Positions 1 through 8,393 are shown, counted from the first letter of the stretch. The stretch: 64,000 nucleotides of DNA from Stutzerimonas stutzeri RCH2 (GCF_000327065.1 NC_019936.1:3376001-3440000), one strand, 5' to 3'. The notes: generated by a model from the sequence alone, not told the origin. Program-made: numbers and translations.

Positions 1-222
1 CCCGATGCCCAGAACATCGATCTGATGAACCTGGCTGGCTTCTGCCGCAACTGCCTGTCGAAATGGTACAAGGCGGCCGCAGACGATCTGGAAATCGAAG
101 TCAGCATCGACCAGGCCCGCGAAGAGGTGTACGGCATGCCGTACAGCGAATGGAAGAAACGCTATCAGAAGGAAGCGACCGCCGAGCAGCAGGCAGCTTT
201 CGACAAGGCACAGAAAGAATGA
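1..222 (+). CDS. DUF1244 domain protein, 3' part
   Basis: The reading frame is open from the first base, so the start lies outside the window. The visible 73 residues carry the cysteine pair of the family in GFCRNCLSKWY and end in a charged helix, matching the C-terminal two thirds of DUF1244 (a small all-helical family of about 100 residues with no established function). Its TGA overlaps the ATG of the next gene as ATGA, so the two are probably translationally coupled. The same DUF1244-HopJ pairing is common in pseudomonads. The function is unknown. Confidence 0.85.
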   Translation, partial: PDAQNIDLMNLAGFCRNCLSKWYKAAADDLEIEVSIDQAREEVYGMPYSEWKKRYQKEATAEQQAAFDKAQKE

Positions 223-557
223 ATGACCTGAAAGACTTCCGCGCAAGCCTGCGCAATCGCAACCACGCGTTCAGCGACACCCTCGCCTTTATCGCGAGCA
301 CCTATGACTATCAGCCGAGTCGCTTCGTCAACGGCACCCTGGAAAATGCCGCCGGCGAGAACGAAGGTTCCTGCAAGACGCTAGGCATGGCTCTGCTGGA
401 GGGGTTCAGCACGGAAGAAGCGCTGCTCGCGTTTGGCGAACATTATCAGGCGGTACTGGCCAACCCGAACGGCAGTGATCACCGCAACATCCGCGCATTG
501 ATGGAAACCGGCCTGCCCGGCGTGCGGTTCGACGGCCAGCCGCTCAAGCGCAAGTAA
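219..557 (+). CDS. HopJ type III effector family protein
   Basis: This 112-residue protein begins MNDLKDFR and contains the family blocks FVNGTLENAAGENEGSCK and HRNIRALMETGLPGVRF. The family was named after a Pseudomonas syringae effector candidate, but it is found widely in non-pathogens that have no type III system, and no type III genes are visible here. A housekeeping role is therefore more likely (inference). I chose the ATG at 219 because it overlaps the stop of the DUF1244 gene in an ATGA. It has no signal peptide or membrane segment. Confidence 0.85.
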   Translation: MNDLKDFRASLRNRNHAFSDTLAFIASTYDYQPSRFVNGTLENAAGENEGSCKTLGMALLEGFSTEEALLAFGEHYQAVLANPNGSDHRNIRALMETGLPGVRFDGQPLKRK

Positions 558-572
558 CGCGTACCATTCTGC

Positions 573-591
573 GAGCCGGCATGTCCGGCTC
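573..591 (+). terminator. possible hairpin terminator after the HopJ gene
   Basis: Inverted repeat GAGCCGG (573-579) and CCGGCTC (585-591) lies 16 nt after the HopJ stop. The stem is GC-rich, but no T-run follows on the plus strand, so this is only a weak call as an intrinsic terminator. Confidence 0.35.
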
Positions 592-605
592 AATGGGAAT
601 AAAAA

Positions 606-650
606 GGGTCATCCCAAGCACTTGGGGAAGGCTGAGAAAGCGGATGACCC
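606..650. other. structured intergenic element upstream of cysZ
   Basis: A perfect 9-bp inverted repeat, GGGTCATCC (606-614) and GGATGACCC (642-650), encloses two small potential hairpins: one around CAAGCACTTG (615-624) and one GCT-GAGAA-AGC (631-641). It sits in the 221-nt gap between the HopJ gene and cysZ, about 130 nt before the cysZ start. A GC-rich palindrome (CCGCCG/CGGCGG, 681-692) follows. It contains CTGAGA but not the rest of a TPP riboswitch. It could be a 5' UTR structure, a terminator or an extragenic repeat; I do not recognise it. Confidence 0.4.
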
Positions 651-778
651 GAAAACCGTTGAGCGCACCTTAGCTATCCGCCGCCGCGGCGGACAATTCA
701 GCGTCTGCATACGTCCCATAGTCATCGACTATCCCTCGCGCCACCTTCCCTCGAATCCGCTGCTTACAGGAGACGCCA

Positions 779-1534
779 ATGCCCGTATCCGCCCTCTCCG
801 GCCCGCAATACCTGCGCGAAGGCCTGCGACTGGTGCTCAGCCCGGGGCTGCGTCTGTTCGTGATCCTGCCGCTGACGGTCAACGTATTGCTGTTCTTCGG
901 CCTGATCTGGTTTGCGGTCGGCCAGTTCAGCGGCTGGGTCGATACCTTCATGCCCAACCTGCCGACCTGGCTCGCGTTTCTCGAGTACATCCTCTGGCCG
1001 TTGTTCGTCGCGCTGGTGGTGTTGATGGTGTTCTTCAGCTTCACCATGTTGGCCAACATCATCGCGGCGCCATTCAACGGCTTTCTGGCAGAGAAGGTCG
1101 AAGTGGTGGTACGTGGCGAAGATGCCGCGCCACCATTCAGCTGGGCCGAGCTGCTCGCCATGCTGCCGCGCACCATTGGTCGCGAGCTGCGCAAGCTGGC
1201 CTATTTCGCGCCGCGCGCCCTGGCGCTGCTGGTGCTCTCGTTCATCCCGGTACTGAATCTGGCTGCCGCGCCCCTATGGCTGCTGTTCGGCGTGTGGATG
1301 ATGGCGGTGCAGTACATCGACTACCCGGCGGACAACAACAAGCTGAGCTGGGCGGACATGATGGGCTGGTTGCGCCAGCGTCGCTGGCAGAGCCTGAGCT
1401 TTGGCGCGGTGACCTATGCGGCGCTGCTGGTGCCGGTGCTGAACCTGCTGATCATGCCGGCGGCGGTGGCGGGAGCGACGTTGTTCTGGGTAAGGGAAGG
1501 CGGGCCGAATCGGCAGTTGGACCGACCGGCATAG
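779..1534 (+). CDS. cysZ: sulfate transporter CysZ
   Basis: This 251-residue inner-membrane protein of the EI24/CysZ family takes up sulfate for cysteine synthesis. It begins [18 protein letters not shown], the usual amphipathic N-terminus, followed by hydrophobic segments at about 23-50, 65-100, 140-180 and 205-235. The family hallmark [17 protein letters not shown], a hydrophobic helix followed by the APFN turn, is present. Length agrees with the family. The start is preceded by an AGGAGAC-type ribosome site (acaggagacgcc). A tRNA-Leu fragment follows 27 nt after the stop. Confidence 0.93.
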   Translation: MPVSALSGPQYLREGLRLVLSPGLRLFVILPLTVNVLLFFGLIWFAVGQFSGWVDTFMPNLPTWLAFLEYILWPLFVALVVLMVFFSFTMLANIIAAPFNGFLAEKVEVVVRGEDAAPPFSWAELLAMLPRTIGRELRKLAYFAPRALALLVLSFIPVLNLAAAPLWLLFGVWMMAVQYIDYPADNNKLSWADMMGWLRQRRWQSLSFGAVTYAALLVPVLNLLIMPAAVAGATLFWVREGGPNRQLDRPA

Positions 1535-1560
1535 ACGTTTGGCGTCGCGTTCGGCGGTCA

Positions 1561-1610
1561 AGGTTCTGGCGCTGCAAGGTGTGAGAGTTCGAGTCTCTCC
1601 GTCCGCACCA
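1561..1610 (+). other. tRNA-Leu 3'-end fragment (probable att-site scar)
   Basis: The 50 nt have all features of the 3' half of a class II tRNA. The T-arm is GAGAG (1583-1587), TTCGAGT loop and CTCTC (1595-1599), followed by acceptor strand CGTCCGC, discriminator A and encoded CCA (1608-1610). The long variable arm and the AGGTTCTGGCGC start match tRNA-Leu(UAG) from the last anticodon-loop bases onward, as I recall it from enterobacterial leuW. The 5' half is absent: the preceding bases are non-tRNA sequence and then cysZ. Integrases that use tRNA genes leave exactly this kind of 3' duplicate, so I read it as an attachment-site remnant. No integrase gene is nearby. Confidence 0.75.
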
Positions 1611-1676
1611 TGTAACATGCTGACAGCTCTGCGCGAAGGCCTGGCGAGATTGGATGCTGCCGGGCGAGGGGAAATC

Positions 1677-1700
1677 GGCAGCCAGATCACCCTGGCTGCC
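1677..1700 (-). terminator. terminator of the Old Yellow Enzyme gene
   Basis: Perfect 9-bp inverted repeat GGCAGCCAG (1677-1685) and CTGGCTGCC (1692-1700) with loop ATCACC lies just beyond the stop of the minus-strand oxidoreductase gene. Read on the minus strand the stem is followed by CGATTTCC, a short T-stretch. Confidence 0.5.
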
Positions 1701-1708
1701 GCCGTCAC

Positions 1709-2818
1709 TCAAGCCAGCGTCTTCAACGCCTCACGACTGAACGGCAGAATATCTTCCATCCGCCCCTCACGTACCTTAACGGCCCAATCCGGATCGCAGA
1801 TCAGCGCACGCCCCACCGCGACCAGGTCGAACTCCTGCTTGTTCAGACGCTCCAGCAATCCTTCGATATTCGCCGGCTGCGCCACCTTGTCGGTCTTGAC
1901 CATGAACTGCAGGAACTCGCCATCGAGGCCAACGCTGCCGACAGTGATGGTTGGCTTGCCGATCAGCTGGCGGGTCCAGCCGGCAAGGTTGAGGTCCGAG
2001 CCTTCGAACTCCGGCTCCCAGAAGCGGCGCGTCGAGCAATGGAAGATATCCACCCCGGCTTGCGACAACGGCGCCAGGAACTCGCCAAGCTCTTCGGGCG
2101 ACTGCACCAGCCGTGCGGTGTAGTCCTGCTGCTTCCACTGTGAGAAGCGGAAGATGATCGGAAAGTCGGGACCGACTGCCGCACGCACGGCCTGCACCAG
2201 CTCGATGGCGAAGCGCGAGCGGTTGGCCAGGCTGCCGCCATACTCGTCGGTACGCTGGTTGCTGCCCTCCCAGAAGAACTGATCGATCAGGTAACCGTGG
2301 GCACCGTGGATTTCCACGCCGTCCATGCCGATCGCCTGGGCATCGCGCGCAGCCTGGGCGAAAGCCTCGATCACATCCTGGATATCCTGCTTGGTCATGC
2401 CGTGGACGACGACCTGGCCGTCCTTCTGCTTTTCCATCGGGCCGTAGCCAACCACCTCCGGCTCGGGCTCGGTGCCTTTGCGGCGAACATTCCCGACGTG
2501 CCAGAGCTGCGGAACGATCTTGCCACCAGCGGCATGCACCGCGTCGACCACCGCCTGCCAGCCTGCCAGTGCATCCTCACCATAGAAACGCGGCACATGC
2601 GGATAGCCATTGGCAGCCGCATGGCCGACCGTGGTGCCTTCGGTGATGATCAGCCCGACCCCGGAAGCGGCACGGCGACGGTAGTACTCGACCACATCAG
2701 CGGTGGGCACGCCGTTGGGGGAGAACGAACGGGTCATCGGCGCCATGACCACGCGGGTCGGCAAACGGAGGGCACCCAGCTCGAAGGGCTGGAACAAGGC
2801 TTGTACGCTGGCAGTCAT
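1709..2818 (-). CDS. NADH:flavin oxidoreductase / Old Yellow Enzyme family alkene reductase
   Basis: This 369-residue FMN-dependent TIM-barrel enzyme should reduce activated C=C bonds or xenobiotics such as enones and nitro compounds. It starts with FQPFELGALRLPTRVVMAPMTRS, the usual first strand, and carries the substrate-anchoring IHGAHGYLIDQFF (His, His and Tyr of the OYE active site) followed by RTDEYGGS and the phosphate-binding VAVGRALICDP. I chose ATG 2818 (MTASVQ) because an AGGAG precedes it by 7 nt and it overlaps the TetR stop as ATGA. That puts it in an operon under the adjacent regulator, as in nemRA-type loci. The exact substrate is unknown. Confidence 0.93.
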   Translation of the reverse strand: MTASVQALFQPFELGALRLPTRVVMAPMTRSFSPNGVPTADVVEYYRRRAASGVGLIITEGTTVGHAAANGYPHVPRFYGEDALAGWQAVVDAVHAAGGKIVPQLWHVGNVRRKGTEPEPEVVGYGPMEKQKDGQVVVHGMTKQDIQDVIEAFAQAARDAQAIGMDGVEIHGAHGYLIDQFFWEGSNQRTDEYGGSLANRSRFAIELVQAVRAAVGPDFPIIFRFSQWKQQDYTARLVQSPEELGEFLAPLSQAGVDIFHCSTRRFWEPEFEGSDLNLAGWTRQLIGKPTITVGSVGLDGEFLQFMVKTDKVAQPANIEGLLERLNKQEFDLVAVGRALICDPDWAVKVREGRMEDILPFSREALKTLA

Positions 2819-3474
2819 TGATCGACTCCTATGGCATTGGTCAAGGCAGCCGGACACTCACGGCCCGGCAGATTTGTTGCAGCCGGCGCCAACAGGCGTT
2901 CGAGCTGCTGGAGAAAAACCTGTAGCGGGGCGACGCTGCCGCAGACTTTCATGCGCAGCAGTGCGCCTTCCCAGGCATTGCTGATGAATTCGGCCAGCGC
3001 CGGGCAATTGCAGCCGGACTCGATCTCGCCAGCGCGCTGGGCCTGCTCCAGGCAGCGAGCAAGCTGCTCGACGGATTGCGCGAGTATTTCACTCAAGCGC
3101 TTTGCAATAGGCGGACACAGCTCGGCCATCTCGAAACTCAGACTGCCAATGAAGCAGTGGTATTCGGGCTTTTCCTTGCGCGCGAAGTGCGCAACGAGAT
3201 CGGCGTAGTAGTCGAGGACGCGTTGCCGCGGCGCGATAGGGGCGTTGCACAATGCAGCCCGATAGCGCTCCAGCCGTGGCGCATAGATGTAGTCCAGCGC
3301 CTGCAGGGCGAAGTCTTCCTTGCTGGCGAAGTAATGATAGAAGGACCCCTTGGGGATACCCGCGGCCTGGACAATTTCCTGGACCCCGGTGCCGTGATAG
3401 CCACGACGGGTCATCACCCGGGCGCCCTTGGAGAGGATCAGATCGCGCTTGTCGTTGCGTGCTGTATGGCTCAT
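2815..3474 (-). CDS. TetR/AcrR family transcriptional regulator
   Basis: This 219-residue protein has an N-terminal helix-turn-helix, RGYHGTGVQEIVQAAGIPKGSFYHYF (about 23-48), typical of TetR regulators, and a helical ligand-binding C-terminal domain. It is co-transcribed with and overlaps the Old Yellow Enzyme gene, so it probably represses that gene and itself until an electrophile binds or modifies a cysteine, as NemR does. It has several cysteines (in CNAPIAP, YHCFIG, GCNCPA and elsewhere). I chose ATG 3474 (MSHTARNDKR) over the upstream ATG because homologues begin a few residues before the helix-turn-helix. Confidence 0.9.
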   Translation of the reverse strand: MSHTARNDKRDLILSKGARVMTRRGYHGTGVQEIVQAAGIPKGSFYHYFASKEDFALQALDYIYAPRLERYRAALCNAPIAPRQRVLDYYADLVAHFARKEKPEYHCFIGSLSFEMAELCPPIAKRLSEILAQSVEQLARCLEQAQRAGEIESGCNCPALAEFISNAWEGALLRMKVCGSVAPLQVFLQQLERLLAPAATNLPGRECPAALTNAIGVDQ

Positions 3475-3578
3475 GCGCCGAGAATATGACCGGTCGTCTC
3501 GCCGGCACAGCATCATCCACGGCGCTTATCCAGCGCCAACACGGCAACGGTGTTTCAGAGGGTCGCAACGGGAAAGAA

Positions 3579-3602
3579 CGCGGCCGCAGAAATGCGGCCG
3601 CG
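3579..3602 (-). terminator. terminator after glutathione peroxidase
   Basis: Perfect 10-bp inverted repeat CGCGGCCGCA (3579-3588) and TGCGGCCGCG (3593-3602) with a GAAA/TTTC tetraloop, located 9 nt past the stop of the minus-strand gene and followed on that strand by TTCTTT. A strong stem makes an intrinsic terminator likely. Confidence 0.6.
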
Positions 3603-3611
3603 AAATGCAGA

Positions 3612-4094
3612 TCAGGCCAGTGCGCTTTCGATGGCGTGAATCAAGGCAGGATCGTCGGGTGCGGTGCGCGGCGAGAAACGCGCAAGTACACGCCCGTCCT
3701 TGCCGACCAGGAATTTCTCGAAATTCCAGGTGATGTCGCCTGGAAAGTCAGCGCCTTCGCCAGCCAGCAACCGATACAGCGGATGGCGCTGCGGACCGTT
3801 CACCTCGAGCTTGCCACTCAAGGGAAAGGTGACGCCGTAGTTGAGGCTGCAGAACGAGCGGATCTCCTCGTCGCTGCCCGGTTCCTGCGCAGCGAACTGG
3901 TTGCATGGCACGCCAAGCACGCTGAACCCACGGGACGCGTACTGCTGCTGCAGCCGTTCGAGGCCAGCGTATTGCGGCGTCAGCCCGCACTGCGAGGCGA
4001 CATTGACCACCAGCGTGATCTGATCGCCGAACTGCGCCATAGGCAGTTCCTCACCGCCCAGGCCTGGCAACACCAATTGGTGGAATGCGCTCAT
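3612..4094 (-). CDS. glutathione peroxidase (thioredoxin-type, BtuE-like)
   Basis: This 160-residue thioredoxin-fold peroxidase reduces hydrogen peroxide and organic hydroperoxides. NVASQCGLTPQYAGLE (about 31-46) holds the peroxidatic cysteine in the family signature, VLGVPCNQFAAQEPG holds the Gln and a second conserved cysteine, and WNFEKFLVG holds the catalytic Trp/Asn. Bacterial members usually use thioredoxin rather than glutathione. It has no signal peptide, so it is cytoplasmic. It stands alone between two hairpins: its own terminator, and that of the slyD-like gene immediately upstream. Confidence 0.93.
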   Translation of the reverse strand: MSAFHQLVLPGLGGEELPMAQFGDQITLVVNVASQCGLTPQYAGLERLQQQYASRGFSVLGVPCNQFAAQEPGSDEEIRSFCSLNYGVTFPLSGKLEVNGPQRHPLYRLLAGEGADFPGDITWNFEKFLVGKDGRVLARFSPRTAPDDPALIHAIESALA

Positions 4095-4110
4095 GTCATC
4101 TCTCCTAACG

Positions 4111-4140
4111 AAAAAAACGCCCCGGCAAACGACCGGAGCG
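4111..4140 (-). terminator. intrinsic terminator of the slyD-like gene
   Basis: On the minus strand CGCTCCGG (4140-4133) pairs with CCGGGGCG (4125-4118), one G-T wobble, and is followed by seven T residues (plus-strand A-run 4111-4117). A textbook intrinsic terminator lying 68 nt after the isomerase stop. Confidence 0.85.
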
Positions 4141-4208
4141 CTCTTCTTTCGATCGACACAGCAGCCGTTCCTGCCGCTGTGCGTGCGGACGCCTGAACGG
4201 CGGCCGGA

Positions 4209-4694
4209 TCAGTGGTGGTGACCACCTTCGCCATGCACATGGCCGTGAGCCACTTCTTCTTCGCTGGCGTCGCGCACGTTGACGACCTTGACGTCGAAGT
4301 TCAGACGCTGGCCCGCCAGCGGATGATTGCCGTCGACGATCACGTCATCGCCTTCTACGTCGCGGATGGTAACGATCTGCATGCCGCCGTCAGGACCGGA
4401 AGCGTGGAACTGCATGCCCACTTCCAGTTCGTCGACGCCTTCGAACATGGCGCGATTGAGGGTAGCAACCAGCTCCGGGCTGTATTCGCCATAGGCGTCC
4501 TGAGGTTCGATGGCAACCTGGATCTGGTCACCGCCCTGCTTGCCCTCGAGGGCCTTCTCCAGACCCGGAATGATGTTGCCTGCGCCGTGCAGGTAGACCA
4601 GCGGCGCGCCGCCAGCCGAGCTGTCGATCACCTCACCGGCGTCGTTGGTGAGTGTGTAGTCGATGGAGACAGCCTTGTTAGCGGCAATCAGCAT
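4209..4694 (-). CDS. slyD: FKBP-type peptidyl-prolyl isomerase, SlyD-like
   Basis: This 161-residue cytoplasmic FKBP-fold isomerase and chaperone begins MLIAANKAVSIDYTLTND. The FKBP strands YLHGAGNIIPGLEKALEG are interrupted by the IF (insert-in-flap) chaperone domain (about 65-120), and the C-terminal tail HGHVHGEGGHHH is a short metal-binding histidine tail. Such tails bind nickel in SlyD and link it to hydrogenase or urease maturation. Here the tail is shorter than in E. coli and has no cysteines. The longer upstream reading frame lacks homology, so I use ATG 4694. Confidence 0.9.
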   Translation of the reverse strand: MLIAANKAVSIDYTLTNDAGEVIDSSAGGAPLVYLHGAGNIIPGLEKALEGKQGGDQIQVAIEPQDAYGEYSPELVATLNRAMFEGVDELEVGMQFHASGPDGGMQIVTIRDVEGDDVIVDGNHPLAGQRLNFDVKVVNVRDASEEEVAHGHVHGEGGHHH

Positions 4695-4931
4695 GGGGCA
4701 GAACCTTTGCTTTAGAGAATGGATGTCGAAGTTTAACCATCCACCGCGCCGAATGCGAACCGGACGTGGATGAACGGACCGTTGCCGTTTGTCGCCCGAA
4801 GCGGAATGTAGTGCCATGGAATATGTGACTACAACCTTTGGATGGCATCGCTTTCACGGCCGATGTGCAAGAATCGGCGAAAAGTATCTTTGGCACCCAT
4901 TTCAATAACATTAGAGAACCAAGGAGCACCG

Positions 4932-6119
4932 ATGTCGGCTCGTAACATCCTGGTGATTAACTGTGGCAGCTCGTCGATCAAGTTCGCCCTGGTCAACGAA
5001 GCGCAAGCGACCTTCCCACTACAAGGCCTGGCCGAATGCATCGGCAGCCCGGAAGCCGTGATCCACTTCGAGAGCGCCGCTGGCAAGGAAAGCGTCAAGG
5101 TGCCCAACGCCGATCATCAGGCTGCCCTCGCCCAGATCCTGCCGCGCGTGGAAGAAGCCGCTGGCGGCCACCTCGACGGCATCGGTCACCGCGTCGTGCA
5201 CGGCGGTGAGAAATTCTTCGCTTCCTCGCTGCTCAACGACGAAACCCTGGCTGGCATCGAAGCCAACATCCAGCTGGCTCCGCTGCACAACCCGGCGAAC
5301 CTCAGCGGCATCCATGCTGCCATCAACCTGTTCCCCGAGCTGCCGCAGGTAGGCGTGTTCGATACCGCCTTCCACCAGACCATGCCGGAACACGCTTACC
5401 GCTACGCCGTGCCGGATGTGCTCTACAAGGAGCATGGCGTACGCCGCTATGGCTTCCATGGCACCAGCCATCGCTTCGTCAGTAAGCGCGCCGCCGAGAT
5501 GGCCGGTGTTCCGGTCGAAAATAGCAGCTGGCTGGTCGCTCACCTGGGCAACGGCTGCTCCACCTGTGCGGTGGTCAATGGTGAAAGCCGCGACACCAGC
5601 ATGGGCCTGACCCCGCTCGAAGGCCTGGTCATGGGCACCCGCAGCGGTGACGTCGACCCGAGCCTGCACAATTTCCTGAACAAGACGCTGGGCTGGGATC
5701 TGGCCAAGATCGACAACATGCTCAACAAGGAAAGCGGCCTGAAAGGCCTCTCCGGACTGTCGAACGACATGCGCACCCTGGCCGATGCCCGCAACGCCGG
5801 TCATCCGGGCGCCGTGCTGGCCTTCGACGTATTCTGCTACCGCCTGGCCAAGTCGCTGGCCGCCATGTCCTGTGCGCTGCCGCAGCTGGACGGCCTGGTG
5901 TTCACCGGTGGTATCGGTGAAAACTCCTCGGCTGTGCGCGAGCGCACCCTGGAACACCTCAAGCTGTTCGGCTTCAAGCTCGACGCCGAAGCCAATGCCC
6001 GTTGCACCCGTGGTGTCGCTGGCGAAATCCAGGCCGCAGGCAGCCCGCGCATCATGGTGGTTCCGACCAACGAGGAGCGTCAGATCGCCCTCGATACGCT
6101 GGCCCTGCTGGACGCCTGA
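4932..6119 (+). CDS. ackA: acetate kinase
   Basis: This 395-residue enzyme converts acetate and ATP to acetyl phosphate and ADP, reversibly. The ASKHA-fold signatures are visible: [14 protein letters not shown] at the N-terminus and [15 protein letters not shown] near 322-336, with the catalytic segment GHRVVHGG and FHGTSH. Length fits the family. Start ATG 4932 follows an AAGGAG six nt upstream. It is paired with pta downstream, giving the reversible acetate to acetyl-CoA route, with acetyl phosphate also available as a phosphodonor for response regulators. Confidence 0.97.
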   Translation: MSARNILVINCGSSSIKFALVNEAQATFPLQGLAECIGSPEAVIHFESAAGKESVKVPNADHQAALAQILPRVEEAAGGHLDGIGHRVVHGGEKFFASSLLNDETLAGIEANIQLAPLHNPANLSGIHAAINLFPELPQVGVFDTAFHQTMPEHAYRYAVPDVLYKEHGVRRYGFHGTSHRFVSKRAAEMAGVPVENSSWLVAHLGNGCSTCAVVNGESRDTSMGLTPLEGLVMGTRSGDVDPSLHNFLNKTLGWDLAKIDNMLNKESGLKGLSGLSNDMRTLADARNAGHPGAVLAFDVFCYRLAKSLAAMSCALPQLDGLVFTGGIGENSSAVRERTLEHLKLFGFKLDAEANARCTRGVAGEIQAAGSPRIMVVPTNEERQIALDTLALLDA

Positions 6120-6144
6120 GAGCGAACGCAGGCAGCGATTCAGA

Positions 6145-6175
6145 GACCCGACAGCCCCCGGCCGTCGGGTCTTTG
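6145..6175 (+). terminator. hairpin between ackA and pta
   Basis: GACCCGAC (6145-6152) and GTCGGGTC (6164-6171) form an 8-bp perfect stem followed by only three T residues. It probably causes partial termination, so pta may be expressed below ackA or from its own promoter. Confidence 0.55.
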
Positions 6176-6282
6176 CACATGAGCGCCGCGGCAATCAGGC
6201 AGTTTCCGCCCCGGCACAAGTGCCCTAGCCTAGCCGGCGCCCAGCACCGTTATCCCGAGCACCCTGTCCTCAAGGAGATGCC

Positions 6283-8379
6283 ATGCACACAATCTTCCTC
6301 GCCCCTACCGGTTTCGGCGGCGGCCTCAATTCCATCAGCCTCGGCCTGATCCGTGCGCTGGAAAACGCTGGGCTGAAGGTCGGCTTCTTCAAGCCGATCG
6401 CGCAACCCTTCCCCGTCGACCAGGGCCGTGAGCGCTCCTGCATTCTGGTCGAGCGCACGCTGAAACTGACCTCCCCCGAGCCACTGCCACTGGAACAGGT
6501 AGAGCGCCAGCTCGCCGATGGCGAGATCGATCTGCTGCTCGAGGACGTGGTCAGCCGCTACCAGCAGGTAGCCGCCGGCAAGGACGTGGTCATCGTCGAA
6601 GGCATGGTGCCGACTCGCGAGTCGAACTACACCCAGCGCATCAACACACAACTGGCGAAGAGTCTCGACGCCGAAGTGATCCTGATCGCCGCTCAGGGCA
6701 ATGACAGCCTCAAGCGTCTGGCCGAACGCATCGAGATCCAGGCGCAGCTGTATGGCGGCGCCAAGGATCCCAAGGTGCTCGGCGTCATCCTCAACAAGGT
6801 GAAGACAGAGGAAGGCCTGCCGGCATTCATCGACAGCCTGAAGCAGCACCTGCCGCTGCTGGGCAGTGCCGACTTCCAGCTGCTTGGCGCAATTCCGTTC
6901 TCGGAAGAACTCAACGCACTGCGCACCCGTGACATCGCCGAACTGCTCGGCGCGCAGGTGCTCAACGCCGGCGAAGCCGACCAGCGCCGCGTCAACAAGA
7001 TCGTGCTGTGCGCACGTGCCGTCCCCAACACCGTGCAGCTGCTGCAATCCGGCGTTCTGGTGGTCACGCCTGGCGATCGCGACGACATCATCCTCGCCGC
7101 CAGCCTGGCCTCTTTGAATGGTGAGAAGCTCGCAGGCCTGCTGCTGTGCAGCGACTTCGCACCGGACCCGCGCATCCTCGAGCTGTGCAAGGCCGCCTTG
7201 GACGGCGGCCTGCCGGTGATGACCGTGGAGACCAACTCCTACGACACGGCGAACAACCTGTTCGGCCTGAACAAGGAAACCCCGGCGGACGATATCGAGC
7301 GCGCCACGCGCGTGACCGACTTCATCGCCAAGCACCTGCACCCCGAGTTCCTGCATACCCGCTGCAGCGTGCCGCGCGGTGAGCTGCGCATGTCGCCGGC
7401 AGCATTCCGCTATCAGCTGGTCAAGCGCGCCCAGGACGCCAACAAGCGCATCGTGCTGCCGGAAGGCAACGAGCCGCGCACCATCCGTGCCGCCGCCATC
7501 TGCCAGGAGCGTGGCATCGCTCGCTGCGTGCTGCTGGCCAAGCCGGAAGAAGTCCAGCAGGTCGCCCGCGAGCAAGGCATCAGCCTGCCGGCCAGCCTGG
7601 AGATCCTCGACCCGGACAGCATTGCCAACCGCTACGTCGAGCCGATGTGCGAGATGCGCAAGGCCAAGGGCCTGACCCCGGAAGATGCCCGCGAGCAGCT
7701 GAAGGACACCGTCGTCCTCGGCACCATGATGCTGGCGCTGGACGAAGTGGACGGCCTGGTTTCCGGTGCGGTGCACACCACCGCCAACACCATCCGCCCC
7801 GCGCTGCAGCTGATCAAGACAGCACCGGGCTACAGCCTCGTGTCCTCGGTATTCTTCATGCTGCTGCCGGACCAGGTACTGGTCTATGGCGACTGCGCCG
7901 TGAACCCGAATCCGAGCGCTACCGAGCTGGCCGAAATCGCACTGCAAAGTGCCGAATCCGCTGTAGCCCTGGGCGTCAACCCGCGCGTGGCGATGATCAG
8001 CTACTCCACCGGCAGCTCCGGCAGCGGTGCGGAAGTCGAGAAGGTCGCCGAAGCCACCCGTATCGCCCAGGAGCGCGCTCCTGCCCTGCCGATCGATGGC
8101 CCGCTGCAGTACGACGCCGCCTCGGTGCTGAGTGTCGGCAAGCAGAAGGCGCCGAACAGCAAGGTGGCCGGCCAGGCCACGGTGTTCATCTTCCCCGACC
8201 TGAATACCGGCAATACCACCTACAAGGCGGTACAGCGCAACGCCAACTGCCTCAGCGTCGGCCCGATGCTGCAAGGTCTGGCCAAGCCGGTTAACGATCT
8301 GTCGCGTGGCGCACTGGTGGACGACATCGTTTTCACCATCGCTCTGACCGCTCTGCAGGCCGCCAACCAGAAGGGCTGA
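6283..8379 (+). CDS. pta: phosphate acetyltransferase (long form)
   Basis: This 698-residue enzyme interconverts acetyl-CoA and acetyl phosphate. The N-terminal part (1 to about 190) is the P-loop-like BioD-type domain (FLAPTGFGGGLNSISLGL), followed by a DRTGG domain (about 210-330). The C-terminal catalytic PTA_PTB domain (about 370-695) includes the RIVLPEGNEPRT start and the SYSTGSSGSGAEVEKV stretch. This is the long gammaproteobacterial form, whose N-terminal domains mediate allosteric control. It starts after an AAGGAG. It forms a functional pair with ackA, 163 nt upstream. Confidence 0.96.
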   Translation: MHTIFLAPTGFGGGLNSISLGLIRALENAGLKVGFFKPIAQPFPVDQGRERSCILVERTLKLTSPEPLPLEQVERQLADGEIDLLLEDVVSRYQQVAAGKDVVIVEGMVPTRESNYTQRINTQLAKSLDAEVILIAAQGNDSLKRLAERIEIQAQLYGGAKDPKVLGVILNKVKTEEGLPAFIDSLKQHLPLLGSADFQLLGAIPFSEELNALRTRDIAELLGAQVLNAGEADQRRVNKIVLCARAVPNTVQLLQSGVLVVTPGDRDDIILAASLASLNGEKLAGLLLCSDFAPDPRILELCKAALDGGLPVMTVETNSYDTANNLFGLNKETPADDIERATRVTDFIAKHLHPEFLHTRCSVPRGELRMSPAAFRYQLVKRAQDANKRIVLPEGNEPRTIRAAAICQERGIARCVLLAKPEEVQQVAREQGISLPASLEILDPDSIANRYVEPMCEMRKAKGLTPEDAREQLKDTVVLGTMMLALDEVDGLVSGAVHTTANTIRPALQLIKTAPGYSLVSSVFFMLLPDQVLVYGDCAVNPNPSATELAEIALQSAESAVALGVNPRVAMISYSTGSSGSGAEVEKVAEATRIAQERAPALPIDGPLQYDAASVLSVGKQKAPNSKVAGQATVFIFPDLNTGNTTYKAVQRNANCLSVGPMLQGLAKPVNDLSRGALVDDIVFTIALTALQAANQKG

Positions 8380-8393
8380 TCGACCCTCGATAA

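Noticed and set aside
622..660. TPP riboswitch (CTGAGA near ACCCG)
   Set aside because: Only fragments of the consensus occur; the GGATAATGCCAGCG-type P4/P5 block and a thiamine gene are absent.
681..692. GC-rich palindrome CCGCCG/CGGCGG as a terminator
   Set aside because: No loop and no T-run; probably chance in a GC-rich leader.
5019..6194. Open frame antisense to ackA
   Set aside because: No domain signature and fully inside a certain acetate kinase gene.
6250..8274. Long open frame antisense to pta (about 670 codons)
   Set aside because: A GC-rich third-position shadow of pta; its product is Gln/His/Ala/Gly/Val-rich, without domains or a ribosome site.
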